From the NCBI GenBank assembly GCA_031426815.1, contig JASJPG010000066.1:1-64000 (forward strand): a DNA stretch of 64,000 nt, in the 5' to 3' direction. Shown here one piece after another: positions 20,301 through 30,500 of the stretch. The notes beneath the pieces were generated by a model. It ran no database searches, was not told the origin of the DNA, and saw nothing but the letters and a program-made list of their open reading frames with translations. Made by a program: the position numbers and the translations under genes. The DNA comes from PFJX01 sp031426815. GTDB lineage: Bacteria > Pseudomonadota > Gammaproteobacteria > Burkholderiales > Thiobacillaceae. Position 1 is the first letter of the stretch. Each line of letters begins with the position of its first letter.

Positions 20301-20829
20301 AATCGACTCGGTCCGCGCCTGGAGGGACTGGACGCTGGGCGACAACCTGGAAAACCTGACCCTGCTCGGCGTCAAGCCAATGCACGGCAGCGGCAACGCG
20401 CTCGACAACAGCCTGACCGGCAATGGCAACGCCAACAGCCTCGATGGCGGCGCCGGCAACGACATACTCGCTGGCGCCTCCGGCAACGACACATTGACCG
20501 GCGGCACCGGCAGCGACACTTTCGCCTTCACCACCCCGCTCAACGCCATCCGCAACGTCGATACCGTCACCGACTTCAGCAGCGGCACGGACAAGATACA
20601 ACTTTCGCCAGCCATCTTCCGCGAGCTGGGTTTTTCCGGCGCGCCGAGCACGGCTGCCTTCTTCCATGCCGGCAGCGCAGCGCACGACGCGGACGACCGC
20701 ATTGTTTACGACCAAGCCAATGGCGCGCTGTATTACGACGCCGATGGCACGGGGGCGCTGGCGGCCATGCAGTTCGCGGTGCTGAGTGGATCGCCTGTGT
20801 TGCCATACACGGATTTACTGGTGGGATAA
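17344..20829 (+). CDS. RTX serralysin-like metalloprotease with four PPC domains
   Basis: 1161 residues from an ATG with a good upstream AGGGAG/TTAGG purine-rich site. Residues about 55-500 carry four tandem PPC (pre-peptidase C-terminal-like) domains, each with a D(W/K)FR(V/I)-L-(A/T)G-Y-F pattern. The catalytic domain has HELGHALGLKH (H667, E668, H671, H677) and a Met-turn at M705 (AMSY), giving a complete M10 zinc site. RTX repeats follow (about 860-1060), then the shared C-terminal cassette ending YTDLLVG. PPC domains are known in secreted proteases; here they are N-terminal and in four copies. No Sec signal is present, so type I secretion is expected. It differs from the protease at 9527 mainly in its N-terminal half, as if a common protease-RTX part had been joined to different binding parts. 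Confidence 0.9.
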   Translation: MSNLYDTNIEYRRAVYDNTAAISLNSEQFDWTGLAGGASSVWAASAIDVFANELVGDDYAADLTTTGVVAVGGSVTGLFETSGDMDWFRVDLTAGRLYVFLNGTDSGGGTLVNPNLQLLDGAGNLLAHDYGQDRLTYLPSSSDTYYLVAQEVASTIGSYTLTATDLGADDHVGDTTTLSRLTLGGSATGDLQFAFDQDWFRIELASGTTYVFKLQGADSGKGTLAEPLLFIIDATGSYQYSAYDNGLGYALLVYTPTSSGTYFLSTESGNGNPTGTYTLSAGQDDYPGNAMTTLPVGGAVTGMIEHAADQDKFRVDLNAGTEYVFDLAGVAYLQLLDSSGDYIASDPHSHIFFTPTSGGIYYLAVQYDDPGSIYTLSANLDDYGNGVTTSGVLTSDETVTGTIQDGSDLDWLKITFTAGTSYAFSLEGKDSGGGSLNNPLLRLRDSAGNEIAYNQDSGLGRDAHLTYIAATSGTYYVSVESQSGYGGDGDADAGTYTLSARSLGSGYQATPVANAFPLSGTAVLDGLTQGSTWQFSGARVLTYSFNDIRDEGLLLGGAWNEEAKDAIREALVAWQSVANINFVEIPGSDTIENNSANIAFGHSGNSLSPVSGLGVFPAPDYVDLLLAELESNRTEYPRLEGDIMLDDYASEMQYLSPGDAGFWVGMHELGHALGLKHPFDDGGNGRPTFIDLGIGAKDVRTQTAMSYDTPVSSLSDGYSATPMLLDIQAIQRIYGANTTYHNTDNIYTLADDGALRTLWDTGGNDWLDASGLGYSIQLSLAAGSINRYGSQYSATASAYNANIENASNGAGADTLNGTSASVIIRSDYYVSISNLESVIAIADNVSIENARGGDWADTLRGTSAANILDGGAGNDTLLGGAGNDTYLVDSAGDRVIESTLAGEIDVVNAALSWTLSANLENLTLTGTGKFSGRGNGQSNILTGNDAANVLDGGAGADSLIGGAGNDIYVVDNLSDVIQENQTDAAEIDSVRAWRDWTLGDNLENLTLLGVKPMHGSGNALDNSLTGNGNANSLDGGAGNDILAGASGNDTLTGGTGSDTFAFTTPLNAIRNVDTVTDFSSGTDKIQLSPAIFRELGFSGAPSTAAFFHAGSAAHDADDRIVYDQANGALYYDADGTGALAAMQFAVLSGSPVLPYTDLLVG

Positions 20830-20932
20830 GTAAACGCCAGACAAATCTCTTGCTTGAGGCGATGGGCCGGCAAGATGCCGGCGCTCCCGGTTGGCGGGAT
20901 AAGTATGCGCCAGACAAATAGCTGACTTGAGG
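20823..20932 (+). repeat. 37-bp imperfect direct repeat around a GCCGGC palindrome
   Basis: GGGATAAGTAAACGCCAGAC at 20823 and GGGATAAGTATGCGCCAGAC at 20896 begin two 37-bp copies, spaced by 73. Between them lies GCCGGCAAGATGCCGGC, a small palindrome. Copy 1 overlaps the last codons and stop of the preceding RTX gene. Confidence 0.6.
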
Positions 20933-21115
20933 GCCAGAATTCGCTCGAATAGGGTTGTAATCAGTGACACCAAGTTGGCATACCATGTCTTACCAAGTTG
21001 GCTGCTGAGTTGCCTATGGATATTTCAATCTCATGGCACATGCCTTCAATCAGGGATGTAACACCTGTCCATTGACGTCCTCGCTTTTATGTTGATCTTC
21101 GAAGAGTTGTAACCA

Positions 21116-23317
21116 ATGACAAATGAGGCAAGTGACGCGCCAATCCCTCGCGGATCGGTCAGCATCTCTTCACTTTGGCAATCTCTGCGCGTCTCGCCCA
21201 TGCAATCGGCGGTGTGGTTCGAACTGGCGCGACAATACCGGCATCACTGCCAGCTTTGGCAGGCGGGCTATGCCGCGCGTCAGGCTTTGCGTTGTGATGC
21301 CAGCTTGCGCCAACAACTGGATGGACTGGACATCGGTCCTTGGCAGGATCCAATGGCGGGAGATGGGTGTCTTGGTCTGGCGGTACTGCCCGAAGCAAAA
21401 GTGCTGGCTGAAAAATTTGCCGCGATAGTAGAAGTCTTCCCAGACGACTGGCTTGGTTGGCTGTATCTGGCCCGCCTGCATGAATTGCTGGGCGGTTCGC
21501 AAGATCTACATCGCCGCGCACTGGCCGAAGCCATTGCATTGGAAGTGATCCCCGGCGAATCCCTGCATTGGCTTGGCTACTGGCGGTTACATGCCGGCGA
21601 TGCCTCCGCAGCTGTGGCCGCCTTGTCCGGCCTGCTCGATGTACGTCCTGTGCGTTGTGGCTCAATGATGTTCCTGGGCGAAGCCTTGCTCCATATCGGC
21701 AATATCGCTGCTGCGGAAAAGGCTTTCACCCGAGCTTCCCTGTCTCTTTCCCCCGAGTTTCTGGTCAGTCTCTCTGCCCGGGTGTATGCCCACAATTATT
21801 GGCAGGAGGCAATTTCCATCCTGCGGAAGGCTCTGGATTTACGTCCGGCCCATGCCCCGACCTGGCTTGCTTTGGCGAAAATTCAGTCTGAAGTCTACGC
21901 ACTTGCCGATTGCCGAGAGAGCCTGAGGCGGGTGCAACAACTGGATCCTGACAACCTTGAAGCCGATCTGATCAATGCCGGCCTGCAAGGGCGTATGGGA
22001 GATGCCAAAGCTCACTTGGCAGCCTTGCAAATTGCCTATGAAGCCGGTGGAGATCCGCTTTCTCGACTGGCGTCCAGCATTGCAATGACCAGTCTCTACC
22101 AGGATGAATGGACGCCTCAAGCCATAGCGTCCCTGCATCGGCGTCTGTGCGCCCCGATTGAAGCCAGAGTCGGACTGAAAACCAATTTCGCCAATGTCCG
22201 TACAACCAACCGCCGTCTGCGCATCGGATATGTCACCGGCGATCTGCACCGGCAACATCCAGTCAACCTTTTTTTGCTGCCGGTGCTCAAGTGCCACAAC
22301 CATGAACAGTTCGAAGTGAGCATTTATTACACCGGCGTCATGCATGATGAATACACGCATCAGGCAAAAGCTTGCGCCGACCGCTGGATAGAAGCCGCCG
22401 CTCTGGATGATGCGGCCTTGCACAAGATCATCCACGGCGACCACATTGACGTCCTCATCGATCTGGCCGGGCATACTGCCACGCATCGATTGGGTGTCTT
22501 TGCCATGCGCGCTGCCCCGGTGCAAACCACCTTTCTTGGTTACCCCTACTCCACTGGGCTCTCCAGCATGGACTGGTTGATCGGTGACCGCATTGTCACG
22601 CCAGCGGAACACGCCGATCTTTACAGCGAAGGTCTGGCGCAATTGCCGCATAGTGTCTTCTGTTGGGCTCCTGTGGATGAGCACCCGCTGCCTCCCGCAA
22701 GGCCGCACGACGCCGCACTCATGTTCGGCTCCTTCAACAACGCCATGAAGCTCTCGGCGAAAACCATTGCGATCTGGTCTGCGCTGCTCAAGACAGTGCC
22801 GGAATCGCGCTTGTTGCTGAAAGCGCCGTCGCTGAAAGATGCCTCTGTGCAAACACGCTTTGCTGATCTTTTCGCGGCGCACGGCGTTTCCCGTCAGCGC
22901 ATCGAATTTCGCGGCCCCACTGGCTTGGCCGAGATGATGCAGGAATATGGCGACATCGATATCGCACTCGATCCGATGCCCTACAACGGCGGCACGACAA
23001 CGCTCCAGGCGCTCTGGATGGGCGTGCCCGTCATCACGTTGGCTGGCGGCAACTTCGCAGGGCGCATGGGGGCGAGTTTTCTGACTACCCTGTCTCAAAC
23101 TGACTGGATTGCGCACGATGCCGCGGACTACGTTTGCAAAGCAAAAGCACTTGCCGAACAGATTGTTTCTCTACGCCAAGGCCGAGCCAGACTGCGCGAA
23201 CGATTGCAGGCCTCCCCGCTCTGCGATATCGCAACGTATACCCGTGATATCGAAAAACTCTATCGGCAGATGTGGGAAGCGCACTGCAATGCCGAATCTG
23301 CGTCACCCACCGGGTGA
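21116..23317 (+). CDS. TPR-containing GT41 glycosyltransferase (OGT/SPINDLY-like)
   Basis: 733 residues. The N-terminal half (about 1-330) is helical with TPR-like repeats (such as the SWPEFL/AHAPTWLALAKIQ stretches). The C-terminal half (about 365-725) is a GT41 catalytic region: LRIGYVTGDLHRQHPVN, IDVLIDLAGHTATHRLG, APVQTTFLGYPYSTG, then DIALDPMPYNGGTTTLQALW and GVPVITLAGGNFAGRMGASF. This family transfers a sugar from a nucleotide donor to Ser/Thr or Asn of cytoplasmic proteins. The gene lies among RTX substrates and just before a TIGR03032 gene, so the neighbouring exported proteins are the obvious candidate acceptors; this is inference. The last residues (SPTG, stop) are encoded by the composite repeat at 23301. 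The upstream ribosome site is weak. Confidence 0.87.
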   Translation: MTNEASDAPIPRGSVSISSLWQSLRVSPMQSAVWFELARQYRHHCQLWQAGYAARQALRCDASLRQQLDGLDIGPWQDPMAGDGCLGLAVLPEAKVLAEKFAAIVEVFPDDWLGWLYLARLHELLGGSQDLHRRALAEAIALEVIPGESLHWLGYWRLHAGDASAAVAALSGLLDVRPVRCGSMMFLGEALLHIGNIAAAEKAFTRASLSLSPEFLVSLSARVYAHNYWQEAISILRKALDLRPAHAPTWLALAKIQSEVYALADCRESLRRVQQLDPDNLEADLINAGLQGRMGDAKAHLAALQIAYEAGGDPLSRLASSIAMTSLYQDEWTPQAIASLHRRLCAPIEARVGLKTNFANVRTTNRRLRIGYVTGDLHRQHPVNLFLLPVLKCHNHEQFEVSIYYTGVMHDEYTHQAKACADRWIEAAALDDAALHKIIHGDHIDVLIDLAGHTATHRLGVFAMRAAPVQTTFLGYPYSTGLSSMDWLIGDRIVTPAEHADLYSEGLAQLPHSVFCWAPVDEHPLPPARPHDAALMFGSFNNAMKLSAKTIAIWSALLKTVPESRLLLKAPSLKDASVQTRFADLFAAHGVSRQRIEFRGPTGLAEMMQEYGDIDIALDPMPYNGGTTTLQALWMGVPVITLAGGNFAGRMGASFLTTLSQTDWIAHDAADYVCKAKALAEQIVSLRQGRARLRERLQASPLCDIATYTRDIEKLYRQMWEAHCNAESASPTG

Positions 23318-23424
23318 GTGGCGAAACCATTCGTAGGAGCGCCTTCCAAGGCGCGATTGTTCTGGACTTCGCGCCTTGGAAGGCGCTCCTACGACACCGG
23401 CAACTGCGTGAAATAGGTTGATTG
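23301..23424. repeat. Composite REP element, about 124 bp, copy 2
   Basis: It is nearly identical to 12837-12959, with family 1 REP units at 23333-23357 (forward) and 23369-23392 (reverse). Its left end overlaps the coding end of the glycosyltransferase gene and contains that gene's TGA (23315-23317). Confidence 0.85.
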
Positions 23425-23437
23425 GCCAGTTCAAGAA

Positions 23438-24514
23438 ATGCCGTCGCTGACCGATATGAGTATCGCCATGCAGCCCACACACACTCCCCCCAATCTGGAA
23501 ATCTCCACTTCACGCCAGATGCTGGCCTGGCTGGCAGAACAGAACATCGCACTCGCCTTCACCACCTACCAGATCGGTAAGCTATTTTTCCTCGGCCTGA
23601 AGTCAGGCGGTGAACTCGCTATCTTCGAGCGCACGTTCAATCGATGCATGGGTTTGTGCACCACGTCTAATGGACTCTGGATGAGCAGCCTCTACCAGGT
23701 CTGGCGCTTTGAAAATATCTTCACCAACGGTGAAACTCAGGACGGGCACGATCGCCTATATGTGCCTCAAATCGGCAACATCACCGGTGATCTCGATATC
23801 CATGACATGGCCGTCGATCAGGACGGCAAGCTGGTCTTCGTCAACACGCTATTTGGATGCTTGGCGACGCTCAGTGAAACCCACAGTTTCAAACCGCTGT
23901 GGAAGCCCCCCTTCATCAGCAAACTTGCAGCGGAAGACCGATGCCACCTTAACGGCCTTGTGATGAAAGATGGCAGACCCGCCTACGTCACTGCGGTGGG
24001 GTCCTCCGATGTCGCAGACGGCTGGCGTGAACACCGCGTCGGTGGGGGCATTCTGATTGACGTGCCACAGAACGAAGTCGTACTCACAGGCTTGTCGATG
24101 CCGCATTCACCGCGCTGGCACCAAGGCAAGCTCTGGCTACTCAATTCGGGTACCGGCGAGTTCGGATATGCCGACCTCGAAGCCGGGCGGTTCGTCCCGG
24201 TGACGTTCTGCCCCGGCTATATGCGAGGACTCGCTTTCCACGGCGATTTCGCTCTGGTAGGTCTTTCGCGCCCTCGCCATAACAAGACTTTCAGTGGTCT
24301 TCCGCTGGACGACATGCTGAAGGCCAAGGGCGCCGAACCGCGTTGTGGAATCCAGGTCATCGACTTGCGCAATGGCGATATCGTGCATTGGATTCGTATC
24401 GAAGGTGTCGTTGAAGAACTCTACGACGTAGTCACGCTGCCGGGTGTGCGGCGGCCGATGGCGCTGGGATTCAAGACGGACGAGATTCGGCGTGTGCTGA
24501 GCTTGGAAACTTGA
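23438..24514 (+). CDS. TIGR03032 / DUF4915 family protein
   Basis: 358 residues, cytoplasmic by appearance. Typical family stretches are visible: ALAFTTYQIGKLFFLG, NRCMGLCT, GLWMSSLYQVWRFEN, FVNTLFGCLATLSE, CHLNGLVMKDGRPAYVTAVG, and MPHSPRWHQGKLWLLNSGTG. The repeated G-L-W/L-W strand pattern suggests a beta-propeller-like fold. The biochemical function is not known. It lies 120 bases after the glycosyltransferase and 30 bases before the FG-GAP/RTX gene, so all three may be co-transcribed, apart from the intervening repeat. The start could also be the ATG at 23456 or 23468, because no strong ribosome site decides. Confidence 0.8.
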   Translation: MPSLTDMSIAMQPTHTPPNLEISTSRQMLAWLAEQNIALAFTTYQIGKLFFLGLKSGGELAIFERTFNRCMGLCTTSNGLWMSSLYQVWRFENIFTNGETQDGHDRLYVPQIGNITGDLDIHDMAVDQDGKLVFVNTLFGCLATLSETHSFKPLWKPPFISKLAAEDRCHLNGLVMKDGRPAYVTAVGSSDVADGWREHRVGGGILIDVPQNEVVLTGLSMPHSPRWHQGKLWLLNSGTGEFGYADLEAGRFVPVTFCPGYMRGLAFHGDFALVGLSRPRHNKTFSGLPLDDMLKAKGAEPRCGIQVIDLRNGDIVHWIRIEGVVEELYDVVTLPGVRRPMALGFKTDEIRRVLSLET

Positions 24515-24544
24515 CCTCGTCATGAATTGTTAAGGACAAAGTAA

Positions 24545-27500
24545 ATGGCCATTGAACTTTCCAATATTGCTGCGGGTAGCGGCGGCTTCGTCATCAACGG
24601 TCAATGTGGGGATGACAGAAGCGGATACAGCCTTGCCAGCGCTGGCGACGTCAACGGCGATGGCCTCGATGACTTGATTGTCGGGGCCTGGGCGAGCGAC
24701 CCCGCCGGCGGATCCAGTGCCGGGCGTACTTATGTGGTGTTCGGCCAAACGGGAAGTGCCGCCATCGATTTGTCGGCAGTGGCGAGTGGCAGTGGCGGCT
24801 TTGTCATTAACGGGGAATGCGCGAATGACCAGAGCGGTTTCAGTGTCGCAGGCGCAGGGGACGTTAACGGTGATGGCCTCGCCGATCTGATCGTCGGCGC
24901 GTATTTGAAAGATCTCGCCGCCGGAAGTGCCGCCGGGCGCAGTTACGTGATCTTCGGCCAGTCAGCCGGCGGAACCGTCAATTTGTCAGCGGTTGCTAAC
25001 GGCAGTGGCGGTTTTGTCATCAACGGGGAATGTGCGACCGATCAAAGTGGCAGAAGCGTCGCCGGCGCTGGGGATGTCAATGGCGATGGCTTGGCCGATC
25101 TGATCATCGGCGCCCGATACAGCAGTCCTGCATCCGGTGACGATGCTGGCCGCAGCTACGTGGTATTCGGTCAGACGGGAACCGGAGCAATCAATCTTTC
25201 CGACATGGGCGCGGCAGGGGTGGGTTTTGTCATCAATGGCCAATGTGCTTCTGACCAGAGCGGTTGGAGCGTCGGCAGTGCGGGCGATGTCAATGGCGAT
25301 GGCCTGGCCGACCTGATCATCGGCGCCAAATACAGCGACCCCGTATCCGGCATTTCAGCGGGGCGCAGCTATGTCGTCTTTGGCACCTTGGCAAACGCTG
25401 AAATCAATCTATCGGCCGTTGCAAATGGCGTGGGGGGCTTTGTCATCAACGGCCAGAATCCGGATGACGTCAGTGGCGCCAGTGTCGCAAGTGCCGGTGA
25501 TGTCAATGGCGATGGCCTCGCTGATTTGATCGTTGGCTCACCGTTTAGCGACCCCGCCACCGGCAGCAATGCCGGGCATAGCTATGTGGTTTTCGGCCAG
25601 TCGACAGGATCGGCCATCGACCTGTTGGAGGTGGCCTATGGTAACGGCGGCTTTGTCATTTACGGGGAATGTGCAAATGATCAGAGCGGTAGCAGTGTCG
25701 CCAGTGCTGGCGATTTCAATGGCGATGGCCTGGCCGACCTGATTATCGGAGCCAGATACCACGATCCGGCAAGCGGCCTCTCCGCAGGACGAAGCTATGT
25801 GGTCTTTGGCCAGACCACGGGTGGTGCCATTAATCTGGGCGACGTAGCCAATGGCAACGGCGGATTCGTCATCAACGGTCAGTGTGCACTTGATCAGAGC
25901 GGCACAAGTGTCGCAAGCGCCGGTGATGTCAATGGCGATGGCCTCGCCGATTTGATCGTTGGCGCACCTTTCAGCGACCCCGCAGCCGGCAGCAATGCCG
26001 GCCGTAGCTACGTCATCTTCGGTGGCACCAGTGACGCATTCAGCAGCAGCCATGTCGATCAGATGGGCACAACGAATGACGACATCCTCACCGGTTCTTC
26101 CATTGCGGAAACCCTGGTGGGCAATTCCGGCAACGACACCTTGATTGGCAATGGCGGTGCCGATGTGCTCTATGGCGGATCCGGCAACGACAGCTTCGAA
26201 CTCAATGCCGACAACGTCGCTCAACTCACTGCCGGTTTCAATGAAACCTTCGCCCGCATCGACGGTGGTAGCGGAATTGACACTCTGGCTATCCAGGGCA
26301 GCGGTATCGCGCTCAACCTCTCTGCCGTCACCAATCAAGGCGGGGCATCTCCTGCCGGTGGTTCGCGTATCGAATCGATAGAACACATCGAACTTTCTGT
26401 TGGCGGCAACAACACGCTTACGCTGACTTCCGCCGATGTCATTGACATGGCGGGGATGAACCTGTTCAACACCAGCAATGGTTGGAGCGGACTGGGGGCA
26501 TCAGTACTGAAGCATCAACTGGTGGTCGATGGCCATGCCGGCGATTCGATCGAATTGATCGGCGGCACCTGGGCTCGTACGGGCACGGCAACGCATAACG
26601 GCCTGACTTATCGCGTGTATGACAGTGATGACCGTCAAGCCCAGGTTCTGGTGGCCGTTGCAGTCACGACCAATGTGCCCGCCAAAACCATTGAACTGGG
26701 CGACATTGCCGGCGGGGCCGGCGGCTTTGTCATCAATGGCCAATGCATGGATGACAACAGTGGCAACAGCGTTTCCAGTGCCGGCGATGTCAACGGCGAT
26801 GGTCTCGACGATTTGCTGATCGGCGCGCATTACGGCAGCCCAGCGGCCGGCAGCTATGCGGGCCGAAGCTATGTGGTTTTTGGTCAAGCCACGCAACAAA
26901 GCATCGAGCTTTCGGCCATTGCCAATGGCTCGGGCGGTTTTGTCATCAACGGCCAGTGCGAGCTTGAATGGAGTGGCTTCAGTGTCGCCGGCGCCGGCGA
27001 TACCAACGGTGACGGCCTCGCGGATCTGATCATAGGGGCATACCGAAGCACCCCCTACGCCGGCAATTGGGCAGGACGCAGCTATGTGGTGTACGGAAAG
27101 ACAGGAGGGAACAGCGTCGATCTATCTGCGGTAGCCAATGGCAACGGCGGCTTCGTCATCAACGGCCAGTGTGTGGATGACATCAGTGGATTCAGTGTGG
27201 CCTCTGCCGGTGACGTAAACGGTGACGGCCTGGCCGACTTGATCGTCGGGGCGCCATACGCCTCAACGGCTAGCGATGCCTCTGCCGGGATGAGTTATGT
27301 GGTTTTCGGTAAACCGTCGGGTGGGCCGGTCGAGCTATCAGCCATCGCTGACGGCCAGGGCGGTTTCGTCATCAACGGACAAGGTACGGGAGACGAGAGC
27401 GGCTTCAGTGTCGCCGGCGCGGGCGATGTGAATGGCGACGGTCTTGCCGACCTGATTGTCGGCGCGCTGAAGAGCGACACCGCCGCTGCCAGTGATGCTG

Positions 27501-30500
27501 GGCGCAGCTATGTCATATTCGGCAAGACGACAGGTAACGCTATTGATCTTTCGGCGGTGGCCAATGGCAGCGGAGGTTTCGTCATCAATGGCCAGAACAC
27601 GGGTGACCACAGCGGCAACAGCGTAGCCGGCGCGGGCGATGTGAACGGCGACGGCCTCGCCGACCTGATCGTCGGGGCCGTCAATAGCAACGCTACAGGT
27701 CGTAGCTACGTGGTATTCGGCAAGGCGACAGGGGCCGCCATCAACCTTTCAGCGGTAGCTGACGGCATTGGCGGTTTTGTCATCAATGGCGAATCTAGCG
27801 GCGACTCTGCTGGCATGAGTGTCGCCGGCATCAACGATATCAATGGGGACGGCCTCGCCGACCTGCTGGTAGGCGCATTCAATGGCGATACTGCCGGCAA
27901 CAGCGACGCCGGTCGCAGCTACGTGGTTTTTGGCAAGACATCAGGAAGTGCTATCGACCTTACGGCAGTGGCCAATGGCAACGACGGTTTCGTTATCTCC
28001 GGCCAGTGTGCATACGACCAGAGCGGCCGAAGCGTTGCCAGCGCAGGAGACGTAAACGGCGATGGCCTCAGTGACCTGATCATAGGCGCCAACGCTAGTG
28101 ACACTTCGGCCGGCAACAATGCCGGACGAAGCTATGTCATTTTTGGCAGTACCACTGGCGCATTCAATTCAACTGCCGTGGACCAGATGGGCGGCACAGG
28201 CAACGACATCGTTACCGGTTCTTCCCTGTCCGAAACCCTGGTTGCAGGTTCCGGCAGCGATTCCCTGATCGGCAACGGCGGTGCCGATGTGCTTTACGGT
28301 GGCGCCGGCGACGACCGTTTCGAATTGAACGTTGACAATATTGCCAAGCTTGGCGTCGGCGTCACGCAGGGCAACTATGCCCGCATTGATGGCGGTAGCG
28401 GCATGGACACACTGGCGCTATCCGGTGGCGGTATCGCCTTGAACCCCACTTCGCGCATCGAATCCATCGAGCGCATCGAACTCACCGGCAGCGGCAACAA
28501 TACGTTGGCCCTGGCCTACAGCGATGTGCTCGACATGAGCGGCGTGAATATCATCAATAGCAGCACCCAGGCTGTGTTGGGCTGGAGTAACGGAAGCTAC
28601 CGTTTTGCAGCCTCAGAAGGGCGTCACCAACTTATCGTCGATGGCAATGCCGGTGATGCGGTCACCCTGAGCAGCGTCAATTGGAGCCGGATGGGTACTG
28701 TCGTTAACGGCGGCGACACCTATACCGTCTACAACAGCGACACCGGTTTCGCGCAAGTGCTGTTGGCGAATGCCGTCGCAAGCTCGGTACAAAACAGCGA
28801 CACAGCAGCCCCCACGGTTTCGAACTTCAGTCCCGCGGACCAAGCAACGGATATCGCTGTAGATACCGACGTCGTCATCACCTTCAACGAATACATCCAG
28901 CGCGGCAGCGGACAAATCGTTCTGACCGACGCGTCCGGAACGACGTTGGTGACCTATGACGCCAGCAGCAGCAACCTGTCGATCCATGGTTCTACGCTCA
29001 CGCTCAACCCTGATACCAACCTCGACTACAACGCTGGCTATAAGGTGCTGTTTGCCGCGGGCGCGATCAAGGACTTGGCTGGCAACGCCTACGCGGGCAC
29101 GACAAGCTACGACTTCACGACCCAGACGCAGAATAACCACGCGCCGCAGCTCATGCCTGGCGGCAGTCTGGACAGGAGTTTCGATGGCGATGGCACGCTG
29201 ACGACGCAATTTACTTCCTTCCATTCCGATGATGCCCACAGCCTAGCTGTCCAGCCTGACGGCAAAATTCTGGTGGCCGGCAGCACATCGAATCCCAACG
29301 CCAACGACTTCTCCGACTTTGCGCTGGCGCGCTTCAATTCGGATGGCAGTCTGGACGCCAGCTTTGCTGGTGACGGCAAGGTCAGCACAGACTTCACCTC
29401 GGCAGAAGGTTCGGACCAGGGCTGGGGTGTGGTTTTGCAATCCGATGGCAAGATTGTGGTCACCGGGAGTACCCACGATGGTTTTGCCTTGGCCCGCTAC
29501 AACAGCGATGGCAGCCTGGACGCCGGCTTCGGCGTAGACGGAAAGGTCACCACGGGCATCGCCCAATTGGGCGGTGTGGCCCGGAATGCAGTCATACAGG
29601 CCGACGGCAAAATCCTGGTAGCGGGATACGGTTCCGGCGATGTGTCTACGCTGGCGCGCTACAACCCCAATGGCAGCCTGGATGCCAGTTTCGATGGAGA
29701 TGGGATCGTCAGCGTGCTTGGCAATACTGGCATGAGCATGACGCTGCAGTCCGACGGCAAGATTCTTCTCGCGGGGGCGGTATCGGTCGGCACGGATGAC
29801 GTCCACCAGGAATTTGCCCTTGCCCGCTTCAATAGCGACGGAAGCCTGGACACCAGCTTCAGTAGCGATGGAATGCTCACCACCAAGATCGGCGACTCCA
29901 GCAACGGCGCTAGTGTGTTGGTGCAATCCGACGGCAAGATTCTGGTGGCCGGAACAAGTTACAGCCTCGCTGAAAGCGACTTTGCCGTAGCTCGATACAC
30001 CAGCTCAGGGGATCTGGATGCCAGCTTCGATGGCGATGGCATGCTCACTACCGCGATTGGTGCCGCTGACGACACGGCCAGCAGCATTGCGCTGCAATCC
30101 GACGACAAGATACTGCTTTCGGGGATCAGTTATCGCAGCGACGGGACGAGCGATTTCGCCCTGGTTCGCTATCAAACCAACGGCAGCCTGGACACCAGCT
30201 TTGATGGCGATGGCATCAAAACCACGGAAATCCTGAATACCGGGATAGTGGACAACAGCATGGCCGTCGCTTCTGACGGCAGGATATTGGTAGCAGGAAC
30301 CTCCAGCAGCCACTTCGCTGTGGTGCGCTACTTGCCCGGCGGCATATCCGATCAAACCGCCCAGGGCTACACGGCGTTCAGCTTCACGCCACCGATCAAT
30401 ACCTTCAACGATGCGGATCCAGGCGACAGTCTGACCTGGAGTGCCACCCTGGCAGACGGAAGCCAACTACCCGGCTGGCTGAACTTCGACCCTGCTACCC

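Noticed and set aside
24600..28150. Regularly spaced repeats that might suggest a CRISPR array
   Set aside because: They are in-frame protein repeats (FG-GAP blades) with degenerate third positions, not identical DNA repeats with unique spacers.
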